From: Perkinsus olseni
Taxonomy: Eukaryota > Perkinsozoa > Perkinsida > Perkinsidae
NCBI GenBank assembly: GCA_013115135.1
Contig: JABANP010000374.1
Span: 1 to 53,436, forward strand
Direction of reading: 5' to 3'
DNA length: 53,436 bases
Shown here one piece after another: positions 23,593-33,243 of this stretch. A program made the position numbers and the translations under genes. The notes beneath the pieces were generated by a model. It saw only the letters and a list, made by a program, of their open reading frames with translations. It made no database searches and was not told the origin of the DNA. Each line of letters opens with the position of its first letter. The stretch's first letter is position 1.

Positions 23593-23830
23593 GCTGTTTT
23601 GTCATTTATCAGTTAGTGCTCTCACTCTTTCTTCTTTGGTGACTTCGGAGTTGATGTGTCAAGAAACGCATGATGATGTCCATGATGATGTATTCGTTGT
23701 ATGTCGCTTTTGAGGAGTCCATGTGTTGCATTCAGTCTCAGGAAAGATGGGGCTGATTACCTCGTCTGGAAGCGCCCTGTGCTGGAGGTGCGCAAAACCA
23801 GGAAGTAGAGGATACCTCTGCTGCACCGGC
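23593..23830 (+). repeat. 3'-flank block of array unit B
   Basis: Homologous to 19680-19920. At about 23830-23862 it runs directly into the middle of a family-1 coding exon, which marks the recombination junction that created C1. Confidence 0.75.
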
Positions 23831-23861
23831 GAGGTTCTGCGAGCACCGGCGGCGATAGCCC

Positions 23862-24410
23862 ACAGGCGCAGACCGAGCTCATACAAGAAGACTGTCGATG
23901 GTGCCAGAGTTGTCGAGGGAGAGTACGATCGGCCGTTTCGCCAAGTGGAGAAGGTTTCGAAGAGCTCCTTAGAGTCTCAGAGTGAAGTGCAAGGGCAGAC
24001 GTATACGTCTAATTCTCCATCTGCAACGTTACAGATCAAAAAACGCGACGACATGACTTGGGCGCAAGCTGCTGGCCCCGTTACGAAAATAAAATGGTTA
24101 AGGCCAGCTCGGCAGGGGGACGTTGCTGCTAGTCGTTACTTTAAACTCTCTGATGGGACCATAGGATTCTTTACCGCGGATCAAGCGGTTACGCTAGGAA
24201 AGAGCACTGAAGGAGACGAATGTATATCGGAGTCTCTTATTTACTAGAGCGTCGCTCTGATGTTAGGACCCACCACGTAACGTTGGACCGCCAAGAAGTC
24301 AGGTAAGTAGGACCTATCGTAGCCTCTTGGTCGGCTGTTCAATGAGCCATAATCATGTTTTTAGGAACGCGGAGTCTCCCATTAACGATGAACCACCTCC
24401 ACCCGAGTAG
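23862..24410 (+). pseudogene. 5'-truncated family 1 copy C1
   Basis: Homology to A1/B1 begins abruptly at the AHRRRPSSYK position, so the signal peptide and the first ~90 residues with all four Cys are missing. The rest is well kept (PVTKIKWLRPARQGDVAASR, FKLSDGTIGFFTADQAVTLG). At the end of exon 1 the usual KR/GT donor is replaced by an altered sequence and the frame runs into a TAG at 24245-24247. The two small downstream exons survive (24267-24302 and 24365-24410, ending NDEPPPPE). An unequal exchange between the 3' flank of B2 and a family-1 exon explains the structure. Confidence 0.75.
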
Positions 24411-24571
24411 CCATGTTAATGGCACTCCTCAATTTCGTCGCCTAGCCTCTTCTGTTGCGGGGGAGTACTTCGAGCTTTAAACATTTACGAAGTTTAAAAG
24501 CTCACCTCGGGTCGCTGGCTTTTCGCGCCATGAGGTGCCTTCCCTTTTCACCTAATCACTTCTCAAAAGTT

Positions 24572-25348
24572 ATGGGGATTATGAGGACCTCATCTGCATT
24601 CGCGTTTTCATTTCCTAGCTTTCCTCAGCTACTCGTCTTCACTTGTGGCGGATATCAAGCAGAGCTCATCTAGCGTCGAGGACACTGGCGTGGTAAACGA
24701 CGTTTTCAGAAGAATGCACAGACTGTATATCCAACGTTTACTAAACGTTGGATATACAATCTGTGCATCCTCTAAACGAGCTGGTATGTGCTTTATTACG
24801 TCTCCCATGTTCAGGATTATCCTCCTGAGACGGGCTCTTTTTATAACGCCCTGCTGAACGTCACATTCTGTGAATTTGACAAGGACCGAATTACTGACCA
24901 GAGGTGGCTGGTATTAGCAGTTAATGCCACTACCGTGACAACAGAGCGGGCTTGGTGCCCCAGGCTTGGAGACCGACCTGCATTCGAAGAGAGGTAAGAG
25001 ATAATGAGCGATGCATGGTAAATCTTGTTCTTCCCGTGCAGTTCCTTTTTTACTGGAGTTTACTTTCGATACATGCCTGACGGTGCCGAGAAGAAACTTG
25101 CTCCAACTCGCGTTTTCGACCCATTCAGAATGGTGGAGTTCTCGAGAGTTCGTCGTCAGGTGAATAAGCTTCACCGGGCTATCGATGAGATAGGAATTCC
25201 TGAGAGCTTAGTATTTCGAAAAGATAATCCTGTCATGAAAGAGTTGATTGAGGGAGTCTGTTCGGCTGTGATGATCTCTATCAAGGAGATATTTACCTTC
25301 GAAGAGATGTGCCGAGCATATACCTATTTGCTCGAGAAAGATCTATAA
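24572..25348 (+). CDS. family 2 copy C2, exon 1 frame damaged
   Basis: Paralogue of A2/B2. Exons 24572-24692, 24781-24993 and 25042-25348 align with theirs. Exons 2 and 3 are open and well conserved (YVSHVQDYPPETGSFYNALL, AWCPRLGDRPAF, NPVMKELIEGVCSAVMISIK). Exon 1 is 2 nt shorter than in A2 across the segment after TTTCCTAGC, which changes phase and puts a TAG in the leader frame. C2 may be a pseudogene or may start elsewhere. Intron 1 is only 88 nt and consists largely of a 59-bp palindrome. Confidence 0.5.
24712..24770. repeat. 59-bp near-perfect palindrome in C2 intron 1
   Basis: Left arm 24712-24740 and right arm 24742-24770 (TAAACGTTGGATATACAATC onward) are complementary with two mismatches and one unpaired base between. 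The right arm is the normal family-2 intron sequence; the left arm is an inverted copy of it. The same sequence contains the TA used as target by the transposon in A2. Confidence 0.9.
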
Positions 25349-25437
25349 CACGAAGATCAATATCCCCTCTAAGATATTCTGAACGGCCTCGCATAAGTCG
25401 ATGTGAACCAATATTCATTTTGCTCGAACACGGGCTA

Positions 25438-25660
25438 TTTTGTCATTTATCAGTTTGTGCTCTCACTCTTTCCTCTTTGGTGACTTCGGAGTTGATGTGC
25501 CAAGAAACGCATGATGATGTCCATGATGATGTATTTGTTGTGTGTCGCTTTTGAGTAGCCTTTGTGTTACATTCAGTCTCAAGAAATAAGAGGCAGATAA
25601 TCTGCCGCAGATTACTTCGTCCAGAAGCAGTCAATCGTGATGGTAGGCAAACTTAGAAAG
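25438..25660 (+). repeat. 3'-flank block of array unit C
   Basis: Third copy of the block seen after A2 and B2, closing the array. Confidence 0.7.
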
Positions 25661-27825
25661 TAGAGGATGCCTTTGCAGCACCGTTTTCAGCCTTTAGATT
25701 TCTCGCCCTGCCTCTCGCTGGTGCAATCCGAAATCACTCTCAAGACTATTTGCATCGCTATCTGCAGCTGTGAGCCGTGGATGGGTATATTATGTTTACG
25801 CATCAGACAGGGTTAGTTGCCGCAAGGAGTAAATCGTTTTTCATCACCGGAGTTTTTTAAACGCCTGTTTTTGCACCACATGTACTGTCTTTTACAACTC
25901 TTTTGTTCGCCATTTTTACCATCATCATTTCTAGGTGTTGAAAAAGCTCGTTTACATGGATAAGCACGTTGAATAACACTTCGACGACTAGAATTTCTAT
26001 TGGAGCACTTTGGCTAGGCCGCCGAAGCAAAATTTGCTTCGGTCTCCGCGGTGCGAACCGTTCCATTCCTACCGTTTGCTTTATTACGCTTGCCGCACTT
26101 GACATCGAACATATGTTGACGTTATTATAGTTTCTCGCTCTCGCCTGTGCTGCTGTGATATCGCGAGTGGCGCGGCGGTCCTACTGGCGCCTGCCCTTTT
26201 GCCCAAGTAATTGGTTACTGCGGCTCATCCCAGCTTTACTTTGCGATCCCCCTGGCGGGGAGTGACACTTCTGCCATCTATTCTCGTCGATTTACTTATG
26301 AGCGCATAAATGCAAGTCACTGCATGCTTCTTGGCATGGCAGCAACTCGCGTAGTTACTGGCAAACCGATCATGAGGTCTACCGGTCCTGTCATCATGAC
26401 AGTGTCATGATTGGTACGAAAAATGAGATGGTGGGACTCTTCATGAGAGGAGCGGACGGAAAATTCCGTCACGGAAAGGGAATCACGCAAGATATGCGAA
26501 GCGAGGACACCTTTTGACTCGAGGTGAAAACGGCGTAGACGGGGCAACTGTGGCTACCCGGCAACGCAGGAGTCATAAGAGCCCCCAAGATTGGCTGAAA
26601 TTGTTCCGCTGGAACAGTCTACAGCATGTACGGAAATGGAAAGCAGAGTTCGTCCGTACGCAGTGGAAGCCACGTGGTATGTGGATATGTACATGTCCTA
26701 TGTATTGTCTGTCTGGGCAATGTTATCATGCTTGCCTCGTTAGCAGAGCAGAAAATGACAATGAGGAGGGACTTCTCCGGCGATGGTCTCTGAGATTGCT
26801 TCTCTGGTCTCTGGAACTTTGACTACTAGGAGTAGTCGAAGCTCTGCCGAAGTTTTTCCCAGGGAAACAGCTCGACACTCGTCTACTTCGAACCACCAAG
26901 GTACTTAAGTCTGCTCTTACGATTCGTTGACTAGGACATCTTCCTGTGATATCCTTTCCCCAGATACCTCCGCCAAAATCGTACAGGGAAGGAAACGGCA
27001 TGATAATGGGGGACGTCCAACCCGTTTCAAGAAGTTCAAAGCTCTCCAGGTCCACCCTACCGACGTGGATGGACTGAAAACCACGGCAAGTAGTTCATCG
27101 AGTAATAGCATGGTTAGTAACCATTGGTTACCACGGAAAACTTCTTCAACTTCTTCGAATCCGAATTAGCGGAGGTCGGGAATTCGGAAATACAACACTT
27201 CTAGTTCATTGTAAGTCGAATGCGTATTCCACACAACCACTCGCTTGGTCACACAGATGCTACCCTTTAGAGGGCGTATACTCCGGAAGCCTTCCAGTGA
27301 AAGCCACTCAACGGTGCACGAATTAATCAAATGTCTGACCTTCTGTCTTTTCGATGTGTGTTCCCTGCTCTAGGGATCGTGAACTCCGTGTTTCCGGCCT
27401 ATTCGGTCTTGCGTTTTGCACTAATTTGCAGCTCTCAGGCGGCTCGGTCGGTTTTTCTACTCGATTTTTCTACGGGGCATGTTACTCTCTAGCACAGAGT
27501 ATCTGCGAAGTTCGCAGCCTCGCAAAGGAGCGTAGAATCAGGAGAAAGTTAAGTGTTTAAAAAGACCACTGCAGTGTTGAAAAAAACTGTTTCTGGTAGG
27601 GCTTCTTCAACACTAGGATGTGTTGAAATAAGAAGTGTTAGGAAAAACTCTCTGCAATGGCAAGTGTTGAAATTGCTGCTTAAGTGTTGGCACGAACCAC
27701 CCTTGTGATGAAATTCTCCGTGTGTTAAGAATGATGGTGTTGAAAATGATTGGTCACCCCTTGCGTTCGTGGAGTTTAACGTTCTGCACGCGTAGCAAAT
27801 TTTCGAAACTAGAATGCAGGTTCGT
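25661..27825. other. long intergenic stretch; no supported gene
   Basis: Several ORFs of 60-110 codons occur on both strands, but none has a signal peptide, recognised motif, splice-compatible neighbour or paralogue in the window. The segment 26920-27170 (+) has a Ser-rich, lysine-rich reading (RPTRFKKFKALQVHPTDVDG) that could be a coding fragment. At 27560-27760 the octamer GTGTTGAA or its complement recurs many times, giving fold-back potential. Confidence 0.4.
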
Positions 27826-27897
27826 GTCGCTATCGTCTAGTGGTTAGGACGTCACGTTGTGGCCGTGACAACCCCGGGTCAAACCCGGGTAGTGACT
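27826..27897 (+). tRNA. tRNA-His (GTG)
   Basis: Cloverleaf seen: acceptor GTCGCTA pairs with TAGTGAC, anticodon stem TCACG/CGTGA with loop TTGTGGC (anticodon GTG), T stem CCCGG/CCGGG. The T loop is GTCAAAC instead of the usual TTCRANT, so the internal B box is atypical. A mirrored relative with a changed anticodon lies at 51920-51990. Confidence 0.75.
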
Positions 27898-28008
27898 ATA
27901 TACTGCTCTGGCTTCTCATCGCATTTCCTGCCCAGGAGCAGCTTGTTCACCATGTCTCACTCGCGCCGATCATGAGCGTCTCCGCGCAAGACGATGCGTA
28001 CTCAACGA

Positions 28009-28080
28009 TGACCCCGGCCCGATTCGAACGGACAACCTTCTGATCTAGAGTCAGGTGCGCTACCGTGGCGCCACAGAGCC
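28009..28080 (-). tRNA. tRNA with Trp-like body and CTA anticodon (predicted UAG reader)
   Basis: Complete 72-nt cloverleaf on the minus strand: acceptor GGCTCTG/CGGGGTC (with G-U pairs), D arm GCGC...GCGC, anticodon stem CCTGA/TCAGA, loop CTCTAGA, T stem GTCCG/CGGGC with a canonical TTCGAAT loop, and A as discriminator. The D-arm to variable-loop part is nearly the same as the common eukaryotic tRNA-Trp, where the loop is CTCCAGA. Here the anticodon (28046-28048) is CTA, complementary to the amber stop UAG. A and B boxes are intact. Alternatives: a recent point-mutated pseudogene, or a base-call error. No normal tRNA-Trp is in the window for comparison. Confidence 0.82.
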
Positions 28081-28215
28081 TCCCGCGTGAGTAGTGCCTT
28101 TTCGTGTTCCCACTTGCGACTCGTACTGAACCACGCCTGGCCTAGATATATTAATCGCGCAGGGAAATGTTTAGCAGCCATTGCACAGACACTGCAGCAC
28201 AACAAACTTAATAGC

Positions 28216-28287
28216 GGTCCTATAGTGTAGTGGTCAGCACTCTGGACTTTGAATCCAGCAACTCGGGTTCAAATCCCGATAGGATCT
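28216..28287 (+). tRNA. tRNA-Gln (TTG)
   Basis: Acceptor GGTCCTA/TAGGATC, anticodon stem CTGGA/TCCAG with loop CTTTGAA (anticodon TTG), T arm CTCGG-GTTCAAAT-CCCGA type. Canonical boxes. It is mirrored at 50943-51014. Confidence 0.93.
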
Positions 28288-28731
28288 ACAACCTATTATT
28301 ACGACCTTTCGTCACTAACGGAATTTCCGAAGACTTCGTCGTCCTGAGCAGTCAGCAACCACATGACGGTAGGATCCAGAATGAGCTTGGAGTTTATTTG
28401 TGAACCCAGAACGAGTGGCAGCATGATTTCTCTCGGCCATTATTATTTCTCTCCGAGTTTTTTATGCAAGACGAGAGCGGTGTTAATACTGCGTGTCGCT
28501 AGCAGACGACGTCTTAACGATGCGAGTGAGAAAAGTAAAGATGGTTTCGATCGATAGGACACAAAGTCGCGTGAATTCAGATTACAGTGTCCCGAAGGAA
28601 GCTAGCGCACGAGAAGCCCGCGAGACACGTAGTTCGGTCATATCTTGGTCAGTAAGGCCGTCTTACTCGAATGGTTCCACTAGTTGGTTTCGAATGCTTA
28701 GTTGATCTTCCTCATTGTTTTTTCGTTACCA

Positions 28732-29590
28732 ATGCGTTCCTATCTCTTCGCGGTTATTGCTGCTGTAGCAGCTGCTACGGAAGATCCGTGTGCTCAGATG
28801 TGCTCCTGATGTCAGCGGGTGTGGTAATTCCAAGTACGGATCATATTGCAAGTCGTGGCTGAGTAGCCCCATCTGCTTCGGTCTGATGAAGAAGTCTGAT
28901 GGCTCAGTTTGCTTCCAGCCAACAGACTCTTCCTGTGTCGGTGATGCGATTCCCTGCGACACAGTAAGTACTCCTCCTGTCACTACCAAAGCCGCTGTTT
29001 CTACGACTACTACGAAGGCCGCTGTTTCTACGACTACTACGAAGGCCGCTGTTTCTACGACTACTACCAAGGCCGCTGTTTCTACGACTACTACCAAGGC
29101 CGCTGTTTCTACGACTACTACCAAGGCCGCTGTTTCTACGACTACTACCAAGGCCGCTGTTTCTACGACTACGGAAGCCACCACGACTACCGCAGCTCCC
29201 ACGTCTGTCACGACGGGTGAAGTAACAACTACCACTACAACGACGATGCCTCCAACAACCACAACTGTAGCGACTACTCAGGCCATCACAAGTACCACCA
29301 CCACCACCTCTACCGAGGGTTTCGGTGGGAAGTACTGTGGTGACCTCTACGGCCAAAGCTTCAGTGTTGACTTCGAGGAGGGTCGCGCTACTGTTAGCGT
29401 CCTCGGTCAGAGTGCAGGTGCCGACTACGAAGTTGAGGGGACAAAGATCGTCTTCTCGAATTACGATCCCATGCTACAGAAGTTGATGAATGCTTTCCAT
29501 ATCAAGGGTATCGATGGTACCATCATCAGTCCAACTGAGGTTCATATTAAGGCTGGCTTCCTCATTGACACCACTCTCACTAGCTGTTAA
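28732..29590 (+). CDS. secreted Thr-rich repeat protein, copy G1 (one-base frame break)
   Basis: Function unknown, probably exported. The signal peptide MRSYLFAVIAAVAAA is followed by a Cys-rich module (CGNSKYGSYCKSWLSSPICF, then VCFQPTDSSC) and a linker of seven TTTTKAAVS-type repeats. A conserved C-terminal domain starts GFGGKYCGDLYGQSFSVDFE and ends at a Cys. Relative to copy G2 there is an extra C near 28808 (TGCTCC instead of TGCTC), which shifts the frame just after the signal peptide. The downstream frame (from about 28809) is fully open to TAA. Either a pseudogene or an indel error. The left-arm position mirrors G2. Confidence 0.75.
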
Positions 29591-29978
29591 GGACAGCAGC
29601 TGTTACTTGGTGTAGATACTGTTCTCAGCATCCCCCTGTCACGAGATCTTTCTGAATTCTTCTCATTCATGCCATTTCTTGATGGCTCTAGTTTCACATT
29701 CTGGCTAGTCTTGTCGCATCCTGTGTAGATGCTCATATATTGGCGTTGTCGAGTTGGCGAGGATGCCGCTTGCTTGTCATTGGTGATGGAACGATTCGGA
29801 CTGTCATTGTCCGTGTTGTAACAGTTTGCTCTCGATACGACTCTTCGCGTTTCGCTGTGGTTGGTTGGCAGTAGCAATCGACTTCGCTGTTGTCGTGCGT
29901 TGACTGTGTTGGATCTTCTTTTGTTAGCAGCCCTACACTGAACTGTTCGGTCGAGGAAGGAAACTTATTATTAATTAA

Positions 29979-30110
29979 TTACACTTCATCACTCCATGGG
30001 AAGGCATTCCCAATGGACACCTTTTGAGAGGCTTGTAGTGTCCTCGAGTACACCGGTTGAATAAGGCCACCCTCATCTCCGAGATCTTCAGAAGTCTCAT
30101 AGTCAGTCAT
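29979..30110 (-). CDS. 43-codon acidic ORF, left-arm copy
   Basis: Small ORF starting MTDYETSEDLGDEGGLIQP and ending before the AT-rich TTAATTAATTA stretch. It is conserved in the right arm (48766-48897), which supports coding. It may be the last exon of the neighbouring hypothetical gene and not a separate gene. Function unknown. Confidence 0.4.
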   Translation of the reverse strand: MTDYETSEDLGDEGGLIQPVYSRTLQASQKVSIGNAFPWSDEV

Positions 30111-30125
30111 GTCGACACTCGTGCC

Positions 30126-31983
30126 CTAACAAGAGTGAGGCTCATCGAAGAAGTCCTCATGGTGGACTATCACCTCATCAGTCCTCGGTGATGTACCACG
30201 TCCATCGAGAACATCAAGTGAACTCTCCGACAGGAAAGTTGAACCTTTGCCGCCGCCAAGTCCTCTCGCGGGGCTGAATGGTTGGCTATTGTCCAATGGA
30301 CGCTCATCCTTCGGATACCTCACAGACTCCCCATCGCCATCGATTTCTGATTCCACATGTTGTTGGGGCGGCACTTTAGTGATTCTCAAAGTAGCTTGTA
30401 GTCGGCCACCCCGAGCCTTCCGATAAAGATTTCTCAAGGCGGAGCGAAGCTGAGTCAATGAATAATGTGTGGAATAACTCAATCGACTACCTGTCGCTGG
30501 ACTGAGGAGTTTATAATGTTTCGAATCATCTGAGCTGCTGCTGGGTATTCAACCTCTCGGGCGCGAGTCCACCCGTTGGCATTCTTCCCGACCGCCATCG
30601 CCGCCCCTTCAGCGATAATAACTTTCAAGTCGGCGATCAGACGGAAGGCGGAGCGAAGCAGGTGAGTGGAATGCTGATCGAGGGTGTTGTGGGCCAAATA
30701 GATATCAAGTGTCCCTGAAGAGACGCGAGACGGCGGCGTCGAAGTTAACTCGAACTATTCCGACCGATCGAGCGTACCGCCGTTGTTGACGTGCCGTCTG
30801 AGGTCATCCCGTCGTCTTCGTTCGTCAATTCGCCTCTCCAATCGGCCATCTTCTGCCAATCACCAGTCCACCAGTAATTCCTCTGAAATGCTTTACCGAA
30901 GATTCTCGCTAGTCTCTCCTGCTTGAGTTTCGCTCCGCTTTTTTCGTTCCATCCGTCATAGCCTGAGACGATACCGGTCCTCATCACATGAGGGAGTGAA
31001 CGAAGGAGTCCAACAGGCACTGTGGCAGTCGTTCGTTTCAATCGGCAACGCTGCTCACGAAGAGGGTACTCGAGGGCAGCTGATTTCCGGAGTTTCAATT
31101 CGAAGATTTCTAGATTGACTCATCCGACCAGCTTACGCAGATCTCGTAGAGCAGCCGAGAGGACTGTTGATTGCAGACCCCGAATGACAGCCACCAATCG
31201 GCCCTGCAGGAAAAATGAATTATCGTCGCTCCGTCGACTGGTCTCACCAAATGCCAGTGAAGGATGTTACCGTAGAGTGTGGGGGGAGGGGCTCGAGGGA
31301 TCCACGACCCGGGAGAGGCCTGAGGGACTTTGGCTGTTACGGAATTTGAAGTTATGAATAACCTGTTGATCGAGCATCAACATGGTGCTCCTCGTGAGAA
31401 CGTCAAATGGCTGAAGTGATGCTGATAGAATACTGGCAGTTGGTGGCGGTACGAATGAGCCTCTACAGGTGCTGCTGAGATATTGGCTGGTCGAAGGGTT
31501 GGTAAACTGTCGAGTGATGGAAGGAGTCGTCAGAGTCAGCGAACGATGTGAGAAATCTGAGCGGAAGCTCTCGAGAGGAATTACCGAGGCGGACTGACTT
31601 TGGAAGTCTTGGAAGGCCGGCGGGAGGCCGAGTGGCTGAGATGTCATCAACAGTGGTGGAGGATTCTGAGGAAGATGATGAGAAGCATTTAGACGAGTAC
31701 CAACCCACCGGGTTAGGGCCGATTGGATCAATGGTCGATAATGGTAATGACGGAACTGAAATGATGACAATAGCTGATCAACGGGAAGGAGTATCTTACG
31801 ATCTGAGAACTCCTTGAGTCGACCTTTAGAGGTATCCAACTTAACCTCGAGTTCATTGAGGAGATCTACCAGACTGGTACGATTATTATTTTGAGGTGAT
31901 TCATCGGATAGTCCATCAACAGGTGTATCTTCCAACCAGATGACAATACTGGCTATTGTCATCATCCACCTCACTCTCATCAA
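30126..31983 (-). CDS. multi-exon hypothetical gene, left-arm copy
   Basis: Mirror of 46893-48750. Not recognised. Open, conserved segments in order: a region with SLVDLLNELEVKLDTSKGRL (coiled-coil-like), a Ser/Pro-rich segment, a helical segment (LQSTVLSAALRDLRKL), a basic region with GYDGWNEKSGAKLKQERLAR, and an acidic tail (GLGGGKGSTFLSESSLDVLD). Exon joins are only partly resolved. At the intron before KLRKSAALEY this copy has ATTG where the right arm has the ATAG acceptor, so this copy may be impaired. No signal peptide or enzyme motif seen. Confidence 0.45.
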
Positions 31984-32223
31984 TTGTCTTCAATGGTGTA
32001 GTCATCCGATTAGTCGGTGAGGGAAGCATCCTATTGGCCTATAATAAATCAAATGATTCAGAAGAAGGAAGAAGAAGATTAATGACAATCACTAACGCAG
32101 CCAATCCATTTTCAAGAAATTTACAACTCCTATTTTCGCTGAGCTCATCAACTATCGCTGTTCAACGAGCTATTGAGAACTGGCCGCCTTCAACCTTAAA
32201 TACATTTTGATTGATGATTCCTT

Positions 32224-32589
32224 CTATGAGTGTATCAGCACTCGAGTGATCGAGAAGATGCTGTTGGTGTGTCGAAATACCTCAAATTTCATATTCTCAA
32301 CTTCTCGTATGAGTTGGTGATTGTGTAATGCTAGACTTGAGCTCTTATGGATGAGCTCCTTGTACCGCCACGCCTTCATCTACACGAAGACAATCATCAT
32401 CAATAAATCGATTGAAGATGATCACCTGCAGGTCGGCGATATCCACACCATCTTCGTCAAGCTGCCCACTCATCGACTGTTGGCCTGATGAATGTGAGTC
32501 GAGAATCTTGCACGCATGCGCATGAAGATACGTCCGATTAGCTCACTCGGAATAATCGGATACGAACTGCTGAGGGGACGGGTCGCCAT
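32224..32589 (-). CDS. hypothetical ORF cluster, left-arm copy
   Basis: Mirror of 46274-46639. Starts MATRPLSSSYPIIPSELIGR. A second coding-like segment (SGQLDEDGVDIADLQ) ends at a GTGATC donor, and a third (KAWRYKELIHKSSSLALHNH) ends in TAG. The join between the first two is unresolved. Conserved between arms; unknown function. Confidence 0.4.
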
Positions 32590-32708
32590 CGTCACGACTT
32601 CTCAGTAGAAAATGGAAAACTGGAAGGTCACCGATTAATTACTGACAAACAGAAAATAAATCTTCGGAAACTGTTAGAGATGATTCCATGAATCGCTTCG
32701 CTCCGTCG

Positions 32709-33142
32709 TCACCAATCAAAAGGCTCATCATCACCATAACCCTGTATGTGTCCTTTGGTGCCGTAACTGGGAAATAAAAATACCGAAAATCGGCCAACGA
32801 GAGACTTACATGCGGCTTCGGGCTCTCTTATCTCGTACAGCGCGATCCTTCTTCGTTTTAGCCCTGAAAATAGCGGTGGGTGGAATTGAACCCGACACCT
32901 GATTACTTCTTGGTCCAATCTCTACGGAAGGGATCGATACTCTCAAAGGCGAGTGTCGTTGCATTACTGAAACCTGATGAGTAGCAAGTAGAATTCGGAG
33001 ATGCTGAGCACAAAGACAGACCTTTCTGTAATCTCTTGGTGGACCCTCCAGCTTCGCCATCATACGATACGTACGTGAAAGCGCTGAAGCCGCGATAACA
33101 GTAAGACGGATATTTACATCGTCTCACTAACACGAGGGCCAT
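32709..33142 (-). CDS. 99-aa protein, possibly mitochondrial, left-arm copy
   Basis: Four exons, 33022-33142, 32907-32973, 32810-32863 and 32709-32766, sum to exactly 300 nt. The N-terminus MALVLVRRCKYPSYCYRGFS is rich in Arg and hydroxylated residues and lacks acids, consistent with a mitochondrial presequence. The C-terminus is basic then acidic (RARSRIYGTKGHIQGYGDDE, ending FDW). Introns 2 and 3 are 43 nt. Intron 2 contains a tRNA T-arm-like sequence GGGTTCAATTCC. A tRNA-like 3' half sits immediately upstream. Family not recognised. Confidence 0.72.
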
Positions 33143-33147
33143 GGCAA

Positions 33148-33210
33148 AGAGCCCCTACGGGGAATTGAACCCGAGACCGACGACACAACCACTGAGGACC
33201 ATTGAAGCTG
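33148..33210 (-). other. tRNA-like half just upstream of the 99-aa gene, left arm
   Basis: The minus strand reads GGTCCTCAGTGGTTGTGTCG and then GGGTTCAATTCCCCGTAGGG, resembling D-arm, T-arm and acceptor 3' strand of a tRNA. The 5' acceptor strand and an anticodon arm are missing. It is repeated at about 45650-45713. Likely a tRNA-derived element, not a functional tRNA. Confidence 0.5.
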
Positions 33211-33243
33211 AGTAATCATCACACATAGTGGCTGTCACGAAGT

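Larger units (their letters stand above)
27826..33243 (+). repeat. left arm of large inverted duplication
   Basis: Gene order tRNA-His, tRNA-Gln, G1, hypothetical gene, small ORFs and the 99-aa gene is repeated in reverse at 45619-51990. Similarity is near-complete between about 29600 and 33200 and weaker outside, where G1 flanks and the tRNA cluster still align. The inner edge is near 33243 (ACTTCGTGAC). The Trp-like tRNA of this arm has no partner in the other arm. Confidence 0.88.

Noticed and set aside
24661..24680. TAG in C2 exon 1 at a position where A2 reads TGG, suggesting decoding by the CTA tRNA as Trp
   Set aside because: The TAG lies in a frame that is not the conserved one of the family (B2 has TGA there and A2 splices in another frame). 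It does not support UAG-Trp decoding.
28728..29262. CRISPR-like reading of the regular 27-bp repeats
   Set aside because: Head-to-tail coding repeats with no unique spacers, in a eukaryotic genome.
28904..29356. 150-aa and 178-aa minus-strand ORFs through the Thr-rich repeats (also 49564-50182 and 52851-53357)
   Set aside because: They are shadows of the 27-bp coding repeat; no start context, signal peptide or conserved ends of their own.
33148..33210. Functional tRNA gene upstream of the 99-aa gene
   Set aside because: No 5' acceptor strand or anticodon arm can be folded; only a T-arm and acceptor-like 3' half is present.
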